A model generated the notes under the pieces. It searched no databases and was not told the DNA's origin. It saw only the letters and a list, made by a program, of their open reading frames with translations. Position numbers and translations under genes: made by a program. A stretch of DNA of 64,000 nucleotides from Rhodothermales bacterium. GTDB lineage: Bacteria; Bacteroidota; Rhodothermia; Rhodothermales; UBA10348. Below, piece by piece: positions 17,215 through 24,835 of the stretch (position 1 is its first letter; each line of letters opens with the position of its first letter). The DNA lies in NCBI GenBank assembly GCA_017643395.1, contig JAEPNP010000002.1, positions 474,290 to 538,289 of the forward strand, read 5' to 3'.

Positions 17215-17499
17215 TCAGGCAGGAAGATCGGCCGTCCATGCGGGGCCGTTGGGCTTGCGCAGGCTGCCGACAAAAATCTCGTATTCGATGGCCGGGCCGT
17301 CGCACTTGAGCAAGAGCCAGCCTGTCGGCAGGTTGCCTACGATTCGACGGGCCTTTTCTTCCTCGGTGCACTCGGCCAGGAAGACCGGCGCATGCTGGAT
17401 GACAGGTACTGGCTCCGGGTTCTCCCAGGCCAGATTCAGGGTTGCTTCTCGGGTAGCGGTAGCGGACATGACACACTTGGTAACTCGCGTGTTGACCAT
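17215..17499 (-). CDS. Small unknown protein, LAWENP family (paralogue A)
   Basis: 94 residues from an ATG at 17499 directly after the leader helix; a second in-frame ATG at 17469 would remove ten residues and begin closer to the conserved part. No signal peptide or membrane segment. It shares with paralogues at 17733-18032 and 18042-18314 the order L-x-LAWENPEP, then LAEC about 14 residues later, then an A-x-RI(V/L)xxLPTGW helix, and a final IFVG strand. The regularity suggests a small alpha/beta domain of 75-80 residues. I do not recognise the family. It is preceded by its own copy of the duplicated leader. Confidence 0.8.
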   Translation of the reverse strand: MVNTRVTKCVMSATATREATLNLAWENPEPVPVIQHAPVFLAECTEEEKARRIVGNLPTGWLLLKCDGPAIEYEIFVGSLRKPNGPAWTADLPA

Positions 17500-17582
17500 G
17501 CCCGCGTAGATATGGTCGAGAAACTTCGTGCAACGCCTGGGGCGCGTACGCGGGCCAGACAAGGCCTGTCTGACCGGGCACG
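17500..17582 (-). ncRNA. Structured leader of paralogue A (putative cis-regulatory RNA)
   Basis: Reading on the minus strand: CGTGC (17582-17578), a hairpin CAGACA/TGTCTG (17572-17567 with 17561-17556), GCCCGCGTA (17555-17547), a hairpin CGCC-CCA-GGCG (17544-17534), GCACG (17531-17527) and TACGCGGGC (17508-17500) immediately followed by the ATG. The 9-bp pairing GCCCGCGTA/TACGCGGGC crosses the 5-bp CGTGC/GCACG pairing, which would give a pseudoknot ending at the start codon. The copy at 18343-18433 keeps the long elements unchanged while both hairpins change sequence but stay paired. Function unknown; a DNA-level inverted repeat is the alternative. Confidence 0.5.
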
Positions 17583-17672
17583 AAGTGGTTATCGGATTTC
17601 GGGAGACCCGATTTAAGTGCTTGTGGAAAACTCCCGGTTCGGCTGGTTCTCGGTGCAGGCACACCCCAACCG

Positions 17673-17727
17673 CGTCCGGACCCCGCGATGTTCGCGTTCC
17701 GGCAGGCTCGTCCGCGGGGTCCGGACG
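17673..17727. other. Perfect 15-bp inverted repeat between paralogues
   Basis: CGTCCGGACCCCGCG (17673-17687) and CGCGGGGTCCGGACG (17713-17727) are exact reverse complements around a 25-base loop. It lies between the end of paralogue C (17733) and the leader of paralogue A. No T-tract follows on either strand, so it is not a textbook intrinsic terminator; it may protect or attenuate the upstream transcript, or be a recombination remnant. Confidence 0.7.
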
Positions 17728-17732
17728 TTCGG

Positions 17733-18032
17733 TCAGGCAGCTCTGCGCTGCGAGCCGGTCTTGACGAGTCTCAGGGGCGTGGGTTCGGTTCCCTGGTAAA
17801 CTGCGTAGACGACCTGCTCACCGCTTCGTCTCTCCCGCACAAAGCCGGAGTCGAGCAGCCGCAGAATGTGATCTGCGTGCCGCCGACTTCGACATTCCAG
17901 AACGAGTTCCGGGTGGCTGGTGACGATGGTAGCCGGCACCGGGTTGTTCCAGACCAGCCGCAGGGGCGGCGGGCCGGAACTGTGGTGGGTCTTGGATCGC
18001 TTCTCCGGACGGAGTATTGCCGCTTCAGTCAT
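17733..18032 (-). CDS. Small unknown protein, LAWENP family (paralogue C, divergent)
   Basis: 99 residues from an ATG at 18032 with a good ribosome site (AGAGGTGAG) seven bases upstream, 9 bp after the stop of paralogue B. The core is a diverged form of the family: LRLVWNNPVP instead of LAWENPEP, LVLEC for LLAEC, then a HADHILRLLDSGF helix and VYAVYQG. The N-terminal 20 residues and the C-terminal tail are rich in Arg and Lys and differ from A and B. It has no leader of its own and is probably co-transcribed with B. Confidence 0.8.
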   Translation of the reverse strand: MTEAAILRPEKRSKTHHSSGPPPLRLVWNNPVPATIVTSHPELVLECRSRRHADHILRLLDSGFVRERRSGEQVVYAVYQGTEPTPLRLVKTGSQRRAA

Positions 18033-18041
18033 CGCTCACCT

Positions 18042-18314
18042 CTAGGCTGCCAGCCGCACGGGGTGCAGCTGTATGCGAGGAGTCTTCTGGGCACCTACGA
18101 AGACCTGAAACATCAGGCGATCGCCGCGTCGCTTTTCCACCATCCATCCGGTGGGAAGTGATTCGAGAATGCGCATGGCTTTCGAGCGATGCCGGCACTC
18201 GGCCAGCAGGATGCGCTCATAGTGGTCTACATAGGAGGGCTCGGGATTCTCCCAGGCCAGGGTCAGGTGTGAAGTGGGTGCTTCGTTGGGGAGGTTCTCT
18301 GCAAGTACGGGCAT
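18042..18314 (-). CDS. Small unknown protein, LAWENP family (paralogue B)
   Basis: 90 residues from the ATG at 18314, which lies one base after the stop of a tiny leader ORF (TGA-A-ATG). Conserved core: LTLAWENPEP, ILLAEC, SKAMRILESLPTGW, FQVFVG. Identity to paralogue A in these blocks is high while termini differ. No signal peptide, no membrane helix, and no known catalytic motif; the conserved Trp, Glu/Asn-Pro, Cys and Gly-Trp suggest a small ligand- or protein-binding domain. It is the first full gene after the leader at 18343-18433 and is followed by paralogue C. Confidence 0.8.
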   Translation of the reverse strand: MPVLAENLPNEAPTSHLTLAWENPEPSYVDHYERILLAECRHRSKAMRILESLPTGWMVEKRRGDRLMFQVFVGAQKTPRIQLHPVRLAA

Positions 18315-18315
18315 T

Positions 18316-18342
18316 TCACATGGGGGATGTGATTTCGGCCAT
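18316..18342 (-). CDS. Putative leader peptide of paralogue B (8 residues)
   Basis: The ATG that ends the conserved leader helix (GGGCATGG) opens a frame reading MAEITSPM then TGA, one base before the ATG of paralogue B. In paralogue A the same ATG is instead in frame with the protein. Either this is a translated leader peptide coupled to B, or a frameshift has separated the original start from B. Too short to judge by coding statistics. Confidence 0.35.
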   Translation of the reverse strand: MAEITSPM

Positions 18343-18433
18343 GCCCGCGTAGATATGGCCTTTATGTAGCGTGCAACGACCCCGGAGGGTCGCGTACGCG
18401 GGCCAGACACGGTAAAGTGCCAGACCGGGCACG
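18343..18433 (-). ncRNA. Structured leader of paralogues B-C (putative cis-regulatory RNA)
   Basis: Second copy of the element at 17500-17582. On the minus strand: CGTGC (18433-18429), a GGCAC/GTGTC hairpin, GCCCGCGTA (18403-18395), a hairpin CGACCC-TCCG-GGGTCG (18392-18377), GCACG (18374-18370) and TACGCGGGC (18351-18343), then ATG. The inner hairpin is 6 bp with a UUCG-like TCCG loop, versus 4 bp CGCC/GGCG in the other copy, so pairing is kept while bases change. The spacer before the final helix strand is unrelated in sequence but similar in length. The upstream 60 bp is AT-rich and likely holds the promoter. Confidence 0.5.
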
Positions 18434-18497
18434 CAATGATGTATATCGTTTACATTTACACATCCTTAAGCCCTTATCTGCAATATTTTGACAGGTG

Positions 18498-18511
18498 GTC
18501 GGTTTACCGAC
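18498..18511. terminator. Short palindrome at the end of the vWA gene
   Basis: GTCGGT-TT-ACCGAC is a perfect 6-bp stem spanning the stop codon of the vWA lipoprotein gene. On the minus strand it is followed by CACCTGTCAAAATATTG, lacking a clean T-run, so it is only a weak terminator candidate. Confidence 0.35.
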
Positions 18512-20228
18512 TCGCTGTCTGGGCCAGGCGGTCGTAGTCGTCGACGAGCGCGAGGAAGTCCGACCGGTATCCCCGGTGATCCTGTCCCTTGCCCATCCTG
18601 GCCAGCCGCCGGACCTGCTCCAGGCTGGCGGCGCCTTTGTATTCCGAGTCCCGCAGGATCATGCCGAACGCGGCGACGGCTGCCGAAAAGGCAAAATCTG
18701 CGGTGACCGCCGTGCCGCGATCCGGCTCCTGCAGCGCATGCACAATGCGCTCACTCGACTCCGAATCAGGAGCCTTGTACCGCAACTTCAGCGTCAGCAG
18801 CTCCCCGGAGGTGGCAGCGAGGGTCCTCCCCGGTGCCTGATAGCGCAACTCATCCACCGCTCTGGCTGCGCTCGATTCAACGCCCACCGGCACAAGTTCG
18901 TAAAGCGCCGTGACGGTGTGCCCAGCGCCCAGTTCTCCTGCATCTTTCGTGTCGTCGTTGAAGTCGGCGTCGGCCAGCAGCCGATTTTCGTACCCTATCA
19001 GCCGGTAGGCCTGGATGTGCGCGGGATTGAACTCGATCTGCAGCTTGACGTCCTTGGCGATGGTGTGCAGGGTGCCGCCGAGTTCGCTCACCAACACCTT
19101 GCGCGCCTCCAGCTCCGAGTCGATGTAGTAGTAGTTGCCGTTCCCGTGGTCGGCAAGCTGCTCCATCTTGTTGTCCTTCAGGTTGCCCGTGCCGAATCCG
19201 AGCACCGTGAGATAGGTGCCCTGGCGGCGGCGGTCCTCGATCAGCCGAACCAGTTCGGCGTCGCTTGACACACCGACGTTGAAGTCGCCGTCGGTGGCCA
19301 GGATTACCCGGTTGATCCCGCCGGCGATGTGGTTGCGGCGGGCCGTGTCGTACGCCAGTTGGATCCCTGCCGCCCCTGCCGTCGATCCTCCGGCCTGAAG
19401 CTGGTCCAGTGCCTTCAGAATCGTCTCCGCATTATCTCCGGAAGTAGGCGGCAGTACCATGCCGGCCGCGCCGGCGTAGACCACGATCGACACGCGATCA
19501 TTCTCTCCAAGCTCCGCGGTCAGCATGCGGAAGGCCTTCTTCAGCAGGGGCAGCTTGCTCTGCTGATTCATCGAGCCGGATACATCCAGCAGGAAGACAA
19601 GATTGCTCGCGGGGCGTCCCACAAGGTCGATTGGCGCTCCCTTCAGGCCGACGTGCAGCAGCTGGTGCTCCGCGTTCCATGGCGCCGGCCCCACCTCCAT
19701 GACGGTCGAAAATGGCTTGCCCGCCTCTGGGTTCGGATAGTCGTAAGAGAAGTAGTTGATCATCTCCTCGATGCGCACTGCGTCCCTGGGCGGCGCGATG
19801 CCGTCTCGGATGAATCGGCGCACATTGCTGTATGAGGCCGCATCCACGTCAATCGAGAACGTGGAGAGCGGATCATCCGTCACGTTGAGAAAGCCGTTCT
19901 CCCGGATACGCGTGTAGTCCTCGGTGCTGAAATCCGGGTCCCATCCCGCACGCAAGGGCGGGCGGGCAATCTGCTGCGTAGCCTGGATGGCCATGGCGTG
20001 ACCCGCCTTGACCGCCCTCTCGTAGTTGACCACGATTTCGTCCAACTGCAGACCGGTCGCGATGTCCTCCCTCTCATCCGGAGCGTTGGCCTCGGGTACC
20101 GGGACCTCGACAGTCGCCTCCGGCTCCTCTTCCGGGGCCGCTTCCTGTGCGCTCCGGGGCGCCGCGCATCCGATAAACAGAATTCCGGCAAGCAGGCCGG
20201 CCGACAGTGGTCGGAGAATCGTCTTCAT
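18504..20228 (-). CDS. von Willebrand factor A domain lipoprotein (YfbK-like)
   Basis: 574 residues. Lipoprotein signal LLAGILFIGC (Cys about residue 21), then an acidic Glu/Pro-rich linker (residues 28-55). The segment STFSIDVDAASYSNVRRFI is the N-terminal domain typical of YfbK-type proteins; the vWA domain starts near residue 207 with an intact metal-ion-dependent adhesion site, DVSGS at 215-219, plus the downstream ATDGDFNVG. The C-terminal 180 residues match the DUF3520 region that follows vWA in this family. Probably anchored in the envelope and binding another protein through Mg2+/Ca2+; the partner is unknown. Monocistronic. Confidence 0.92.
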   Translation of the reverse strand: MKTILRPLSAGLLAGILFIGCAAPRSAQEAAPEEEPEATVEVPVPEANAPDEREDIATGLQLDEIVVNYERAVKAGHAMAIQATQQIARPPLRAGWDPDFSTEDYTRIRENGFLNVTDDPLSTFSIDVDAASYSNVRRFIRDGIAPPRDAVRIEEMINYFSYDYPNPEAGKPFSTVMEVGPAPWNAEHQLLHVGLKGAPIDLVGRPASNLVFLLDVSGSMNQQSKLPLLKKAFRMLTAELGENDRVSIVVYAGAAGMVLPPTSGDNAETILKALDQLQAGGSTAGAAGIQLAYDTARRNHIAGGINRVILATDGDFNVGVSSDAELVRLIEDRRRQGTYLTVLGFGTGNLKDNKMEQLADHGNGNYYYIDSELEARKVLVSELGGTLHTIAKDVKLQIEFNPAHIQAYRLIGYENRLLADADFNDDTKDAGELGAGHTVTALYELVPVGVESSAARAVDELRYQAPGRTLAATSGELLTLKLRYKAPDSESSERIVHALQEPDRGTAVTADFAFSAAVAAFGMILRDSEYKGAASLEQVRRLARMGKGQDHRGYRSDFLALVDDYDRLAQTASR

Positions 20229-20357
20229 AGTCGTCTGAGTCTGTGTGGAGGACCCTCAATTATGAAGACACAACGAAGCGGCGGGAGTTGTTATTGCTTG
20301 CCGTACGGGCCCGTGCCAAGGCCGGACTACCGGTTTTGGCGCCCGAACTCCCGCGCC

Positions 20358-21065
20358 TCAGCCGCCGAAGACTGCCCTGACCAGTGTAGGCAACGTCTCG
20401 CCGCTAGGCCCGAGAACGACCTCTTGCATGGCGTGGGCGATGGCCGAGTGCTCGACGTTCAGCTCCACCGTGTAGGCGCCGGCATCTGCCGCTGCCAACG
20501 GGAGGCCTGCGGCGGGGTACACCACCGCACTTGTGCCGATCGACAGGAACACCTCCGCGCGGACGGCCGCCTGATGGGCGGCCTCAAACACCCCGTCCGG
20601 CAACATCTCCCCGAACCAGACCACGTCGGGGCGGATCAGGCCGCCACAACCACATCGCCCGCCATCAGCTGCGGGCCTGCGACAGTCCAGACAATAGTTG
20701 CGCGTCAGGTTGCCGTGGAGTTCCAGCACCTTTGTCGAGCCCGCTTCCGTGTGCAGATTGTCCACGTTTTGCGTGACGAGCGTGAACTCCGCGATTCGGC
20801 CCTCGAGCTCGACCAGGGCCAGGTGCCCGGGATTCGGCGCAGCGTTCTGCACGATCTCACGCCGGTGCGCATACCAGTCCTGCACCAGCTCCGGGTTGGC
20901 CAGGAAGGCATCCATGCTGGCCAGCTCCTCTGGTTTGAAGCGTGCCCATAGGCCGTCCGGGTCGCGAAATGTCGGAACGCCACTCTCGGCGCTCATGCCC
21001 GCACCGGTGAGCACCGCCACCCGGCGGGCGTTGCGGAGGCGGGCGATGAGGTCTGCGCTGAACAT
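20358..21065 (-). CDS. cobB: NAD-dependent protein deacylase, sirtuin (CobB-like)
   Basis: 235 residues from the ATG at 21065; an ATG 39 bp upstream would overlap the divergent gene start. Sirtuin motifs in order: AVLTGAGMSAESGVPTFR (NAD site), the class III YxxR pair in WYAHRRE that favours desuccinylation/demalonylation, TQNVDNLH with catalytic HGN in LELHGNLTRNYC, a zinc site of two cysteine pairs (CLDC; CGCGG), and GTSAVVYPAAGLP. Removes acyl groups from lysines using NAD. It is divergent from the ligase-exonuclease operon, with 57 bp between starts. Confidence 0.94.
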   Translation of the reverse strand: MFSADLIARLRNARRVAVLTGAGMSAESGVPTFRDPDGLWARFKPEELASMDAFLANPELVQDWYAHRREIVQNAAPNPGHLALVELEGRIAEFTLVTQNVDNLHTEAGSTKVLELHGNLTRNYCLDCRRPAADGGRCGCGGLIRPDVVWFGEMLPDGVFEAAHQAAVRAEVFLSIGTSAVVYPAAGLPLAAADAGAYTVELNVEHSAIAHAMQEVVLGPSGETLPTLVRAVFGG

Positions 21066-21122
21066 GGGCCCCGAATCTAGCCCACGAACCGCTTGGTGAC
21101 GCACGTGTCTAAGCGGCCCTCC

Positions 21123-22112
21123 ATGGCCGAATTGCTGACCATATCACCCGCCGGACTGTACTGCGAGGCCGGCGACTTTCACATCGACCCCTGGAAGCCG
21201 GTTGCGCGCGCCGTGATCACGCACGGACACTCGGACCATGCTCGACCCGGGTCGGCGGCATACCTGACTGCAGAGCGCGGTGTAGCCATCGTCGAGGCGC
21301 GTACCGGGGGAGCCGTTGAGGGCATCGCCTACGGGGAGTCGCAGCGGATGGGCAACGTGACACTCAGCCTGCATCCTGCCGGGCATATTCTGGGATCGGC
21401 CGTGGTGCGTGTCGAACGCGACGGCGAGGTCTGGGTGGTGACCGGAGACTACAAAGCCGACCCGGATCCGACGTGCGCACAATTTGAACCGGTGCGCTGC
21501 CATACTCTGATCACCGAGTGCACATTTGGGTTGCCGATCTACCGCTGGCCGGATGCGTCCGAGGTGTTCGCGCAGATGAACGCATGGTGGCGCGCCGCGG
21601 CGGCGGAGGGCAAGACCGCCGTGGTGTTTTCATACGCCCTGGGCAAGGCGCAGCGTGTGCTGGCGGGCGTGGATGCTTCCATCGGCCCGATCCGGACCCA
21701 CGGGGCGGTCGAGGCCATGAATGATCGGTACCGGTCGGCAGGAGTGGCCCTGCCACCGACGTCGCCGGTCATGAGCGGCCGGGTAGAGCCGGGCTCGCTT
21801 GTGATTGCGCCGCCAAGTGCCGGACGATCGCCCTGGATGCGCCGCCTCGGCGACACAACTACCGCGTTTGCCTCGGGCTGGATGATGGTGCGCGGTCGGC
21901 GCAGACAGCGAAGCGTGGACCGGGGGTTCGTACTGAGCGATCATGTGGACTGGCCCCAGCTACTGGATGCGGTGGCTGAGTCCGGTGCGGAGCGCGTCCT
22001 TCCGACGCACGGCAACACCGAGGTTGTCGCGCGCTGGTTTCGGGAGCAGGGGCTGGAATCGCAGCCCCTGCCGACGCGATTCAGCGCCACGCCGGAGGAC
22101 GACGAGGAGTGA
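21123..22112 (+). CDS. Ligase-associated DNA exonuclease (metallo-beta-lactamase fold)
   Basis: 329 residues from the ATG at 21123 (a GTG at 21093 is in frame but less likely). Metallo-beta-lactamase/beta-CASP type: metal motif THGHSDHARPG near residue 35, HPAGHILGSA, VVTGDYKADPD, and a late SDHVDWP plus LPTHGN. Family members named ligase-associated 3' exonucleases are linked to ATP-dependent DNA ligases. Here the stop codon overlaps the ligase start by 4 bases (GTGA), confirming the pairing and a DNA repair role. Confidence 0.92.
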   Translation: MAELLTISPAGLYCEAGDFHIDPWKPVARAVITHGHSDHARPGSAAYLTAERGVAIVEARTGGAVEGIAYGESQRMGNVTLSLHPAGHILGSAVVRVERDGEVWVVTGDYKADPDPTCAQFEPVRCHTLITECTFGLPIYRWPDASEVFAQMNAWWRAAAAEGKTAVVFSYALGKAQRVLAGVDASIGPIRTHGAVEAMNDRYRSAGVALPPTSPVMSGRVEPGSLVIAPPSAGRSPWMRRLGDTTTAFASGWMMVRGRRRQRSVDRGFVLSDHVDWPQLLDAVAESGAERVLPTHGNTEVVARWFREQGLESQPLPTRFSATPEDDEE

Positions 22113-23701
22113 AGCGATTCGCCGAGCTGTACGCCGCCCTGGACGCCACCACGAAGACGAACGAGAAGGTGGCGGCCATCCGTGCATACTTCGAAGTAGC
22201 GCCGCCGGAGGACGCCGCCTGGGCCGTGTATTTCCTGTCGGGAAAACGGCCAAAACGACTTGTGCGCAGCCGCGACCTGCGCGCCTGGGCCACCGAAGCC
22301 GCAGGGATTCCCGATTGGCTGTTCGCGGAGTCGTACAGCGCGGTGGGTGACTTCGCGGAGACGGTGGCCCTCCTCCTGCCCGCCGAGGGCCAGGGCGACT
22401 CTCCTGCGTTGCATCGGATGATGTCCGAGCGCATCCTTCCGCTGCGCAACATGCTGGAGGATCAGCAGAAGACGGCGCTCATGGTGCTATGGGCATCGCT
22501 GGGCCGGACCGAGCGTTTTGTCTTCAACAAACTCATCACCGGTGGCTTCCGGGTGGGAGTTTCGCGCAAGCTCATGGTGCGAGGGTTGGCCGAGGCATCC
22601 GGGATTCCGGCCGAGGTGCTGCTCCACCGGCTCATGGGCCACTGGGAGCCGACCGCGGAGTTCTTCAACCGGCTGGTGGACCACAATACGGATGATGCGT
22701 CTGTAAGCAGGCCATACCCGTTTTGCCTGGCACACGCTCTGGAGAAGCCGGTGGAAGAGCTAGGGGCGGTGACTGTCTGGCAGGCTGAATGGAAATGGGA
22801 CGGGATCCGGGCCCAGGTTGTCGTTCGTGGCGGACAGGTATACATCTGGTCACGTGGGGGCGAGCTGATCACGGACGCCTATCCCGAGGTGGTCGAGGCG
22901 GCGTTCCGGCTACCGGAAGGCACCGTGCTGGACGGCGAACTCCTGGCCTGGAATAACGGCGTGCTGCCGTTTGACCAGATGCAGCGGCGAATAGGCCGCA
23001 AGAAGGTCGGCCCGAAGCTGCGCAAAGAGGTGCCGGTCGTGCTGTTGGCATACGACCTGCTGGAGGCAGACGGCGAGGATCTCCGTGCGGTGGCTTTGAG
23101 TGACCGCCGCGCACGGTTGGAGGCGCTGCTGGGCGTCTGGCCGGATCCTCACCTTTCCACTTCCGATGTGGTTCGGGGGCAGGACTGGTCCGACCTGGCC
23201 GCGTTTCGCGCCGAAAGCCGGGACCGTGGCGTCGAGGGACTGATGCTCAAACGCCTGGATGGCCCCTACGCAGCCGGACGCCCCACCGGCCTGTGGTGGA
23301 AATGGAAAATTGCTCCACGCACCGTGGACGCCGTGCTCATATATGCTCAGCCCGGCCACGGAAAACGCAGCGGCCTCTACACCGACTACACCTTTGCAGT
23401 GCGAGACGGTGACGCCCTTGTGCCTTTTGCCAAGGCTTACTCCGGGCTCTCGAATGAGGAAATCCGGGAGGTCGATCGCTTCGTGCGCCGCAACACGGTG
23501 GAGCGATTCGGCCCGGTCCGCAGCGTGAAGCCGGAACTGGTGTTCGAGATTGCTTTCGAGGGTATCTGGCGCTCGAAACGGCACAAGTCGGGCATCGCGG
23601 TGCGATTTCCGCGCATGGCACGCTGGCGACGGGATCTGGGCCCTGCGGATGCCGATTCGTTGGCCGATCTGGAATCGATGTTGGGCAACGCGCATGCATA
23701 G
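22109..23701 (+). CDS. ATP-dependent DNA ligase
   Basis: 530 residues starting with GTG inside the exonuclease stop. N-terminal DNA-binding helical domain (residues 1-200), adenylation domain with the AMP-accepting lysine K229 in EWKWDGIRAQ, motif III LDGELLAW, motif IV RGVEGLMLKRLD, motif V GLWWKWKIAPRTVDAV, and a C-terminal OB domain ending in FPRMARWRRD. All nucleotidyltransferase motifs are present. This is the type paired with the MBL exonuclease and, in many bacteria, an Lhr helicase and PdeM phosphoesterase; neither of the latter follows here. Confidence 0.95.
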   Translation: MKRFAELYAALDATTKTNEKVAAIRAYFEVAPPEDAAWAVYFLSGKRPKRLVRSRDLRAWATEAAGIPDWLFAESYSAVGDFAETVALLLPAEGQGDSPALHRMMSERILPLRNMLEDQQKTALMVLWASLGRTERFVFNKLITGGFRVGVSRKLMVRGLAEASGIPAEVLLHRLMGHWEPTAEFFNRLVDHNTDDASVSRPYPFCLAHALEKPVEELGAVTVWQAEWKWDGIRAQVVVRGGQVYIWSRGGELITDAYPEVVEAAFRLPEGTVLDGELLAWNNGVLPFDQMQRRIGRKKVGPKLRKEVPVVLLAYDLLEADGEDLRAVALSDRRARLEALLGVWPDPHLSTSDVVRGQDWSDLAAFRAESRDRGVEGLMLKRLDGPYAAGRPTGLWWKWKIAPRTVDAVLIYAQPGHGKRSGLYTDYTFAVRDGDALVPFAKAYSGLSNEEIREVDRFVRRNTVERFGPVRSVKPELVFEIAFEGIWRSKRHKSGIAVRFPRMARWRRDLGPADADSLADLESMLGNAHA

Positions 23702-24362
23702 TCCGGTCCGGCCCCTCGGCTACTATTTGCGCATGATGCTTGTCGCGTATGCGGTCTGGGCTGCCCTGTTTATCGGAATAGGGATCCTGACGGCGGATCT
23801 ACCGGGCTACGACCTCCGCATCGGCCTCGACCACGCGATTCCGCTCTGGGAGTGGACGGTGTGGATCTACAGCTTCTGCTACATCATCCCCGTGTTTGCC
23901 GTGCTCGCCGTGCAGGACGGACATCGTCTGAACAGGCTACTGGTAGCCGTCTTCGTCTCGACCCTGTCGGCGGCCGTGGTCTACGCGGCGGTGCCGGTCA
24001 TCTACCCGTATCCCGAGATCGCGGACACCGTGTCGGGCCGATTCCTGGCCTGGCAGGTGGCGCTGGACTTTGAGCCAGGCGGCAACAAGTTGCCCAGCCT
24101 GCACGTCGCCAACGCGTTCCTGGTGTGGCTGGCCGTGCGATCCCGCGGCCGCGCGTGGTCCTGGGCGCTCCTGGCCGCGGCCGTGATTATTTCGGCCTCT
24201 ACACTGACTACCAAGCGGCATCTGGTGGGCGATGTGGTCCTGGGCACGGCCTGGGCCTTCTGGGCCTGGTGGGCGTCGGGCATTCTGCACCGCCGGTGGT
24301 TTGATCGTGGGGTACCGGGGCGCGAGAGTTTGCTGAAGCGGGTCGGTATGCTGCGTTCGTGA
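23694..24362 (+). CDS. PAP2-family membrane phosphatase/phosphotransferase
   Basis: 222 residues from the ATG at 23694, overlapping the ligase stop by 8 bp. About six membrane helices. The active-site motifs of the PAP2/inositolphosphotransferase superfamily are present: LPSLHVANAFLVW (catalytic His in PSLH) and TTKRHLVGDVVLG (His and Asp of the last motif). The first motif KxxxxxxRP is not obvious. Likely acts on a lipid phosphate at the outer face of the membrane. It is probably read through from the ligase operon but has no evident link to repair. Confidence 0.85.
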   Translation: MHSPVRPLGYYLRMMLVAYAVWAALFIGIGILTADLPGYDLRIGLDHAIPLWEWTVWIYSFCYIIPVFAVLAVQDGHRLNRLLVAVFVSTLSAAVVYAAVPVIYPYPEIADTVSGRFLAWQVALDFEPGGNKLPSLHVANAFLVWLAVRSRGRAWSWALLAAAVIISASTLTTKRHLVGDVVLGTAWAFWAWWASGILHRRWFDRGVPGRESLLKRVGMLRS

Positions 24363-24769
24363 TGTCCCGCCGGTCGGTCATATCGCTGCTCGGCGTCCTG
24401 ATCCTGGTGGCACTGTACCTCGTTCAGGTTTCCTCCGGGCCGGGCGACATCGAGACGGCGTTTGAGGCTGGACAGTCCGATGTGTGGCTTTCCGGCGAGG
24501 GCACGGTCGTGCGGACCCTGCCCGACGACAACGAAGGATCGCGCCACCAGCGCTTCATCGTGGAGTTGGCCTCTGGTCACACGGTGCTCGTTTCCCACAA
24601 CATCGATCTGGCTCCCCGCCTGGACGGGCTCGAGGTCGGAGACCTTGTGTCCTTCCACGGCGAATACGAATGGAACGACCGCGGTGGGGTCATTCACTGG
24701 ACACACCACGACCCCGACGGGCGACGCATGGGTGGCTGGGTCGAGTTTGAGGGACAGCAGTACCGGTAG
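24362..24769 (+). CDS. Small exported/anchored DUF3465-like protein
   Basis: 135 residues. The ATG at 24362 shares a base with the preceding stop (TGATG). One N-terminal membrane segment (VISLLGVLILVALYLVQV) anchors an exported OB-like beta domain containing GEGTVVRTLPDD, HQRFIVELASGHTVLVSHNIDL, GDLVSFHGEYEWND and GVIHWTHHDPDGRRMGGWV. This block pattern matches DUF3465, a small family of unknown function. The Trp-Thr-His-His-Asp segment is its most conserved part. Confidence 0.85.
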   Translation: MSRRSVISLLGVLILVALYLVQVSSGPGDIETAFEAGQSDVWLSGEGTVVRTLPDDNEGSRHQRFIVELASGHTVLVSHNIDLAPRLDGLEVGDLVSFHGEYEWNDRGGVIHWTHHDPDGRRMGGWVEFEGQQYR

Positions 24770-24835
24770 GTCCGGCGTGAATCGAAATCCGGGCATCTCC
24801 GTAGACGGCTCGACCACACACTCCTCCCTCCCGTC

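Noticed and set aside
17215-18433. Integron cassette array with attC sites
   Set aside because: Tandem small genes with palindromic elements look similar, but the GTTRRRY/RYYYAAC cores are absent and no integrase is seen.
20229-20357. Possible small RNA between the vWA and sirtuin genes
   Set aside because: No stem-loop followed by a T-tract and no promoter-like element were seen.
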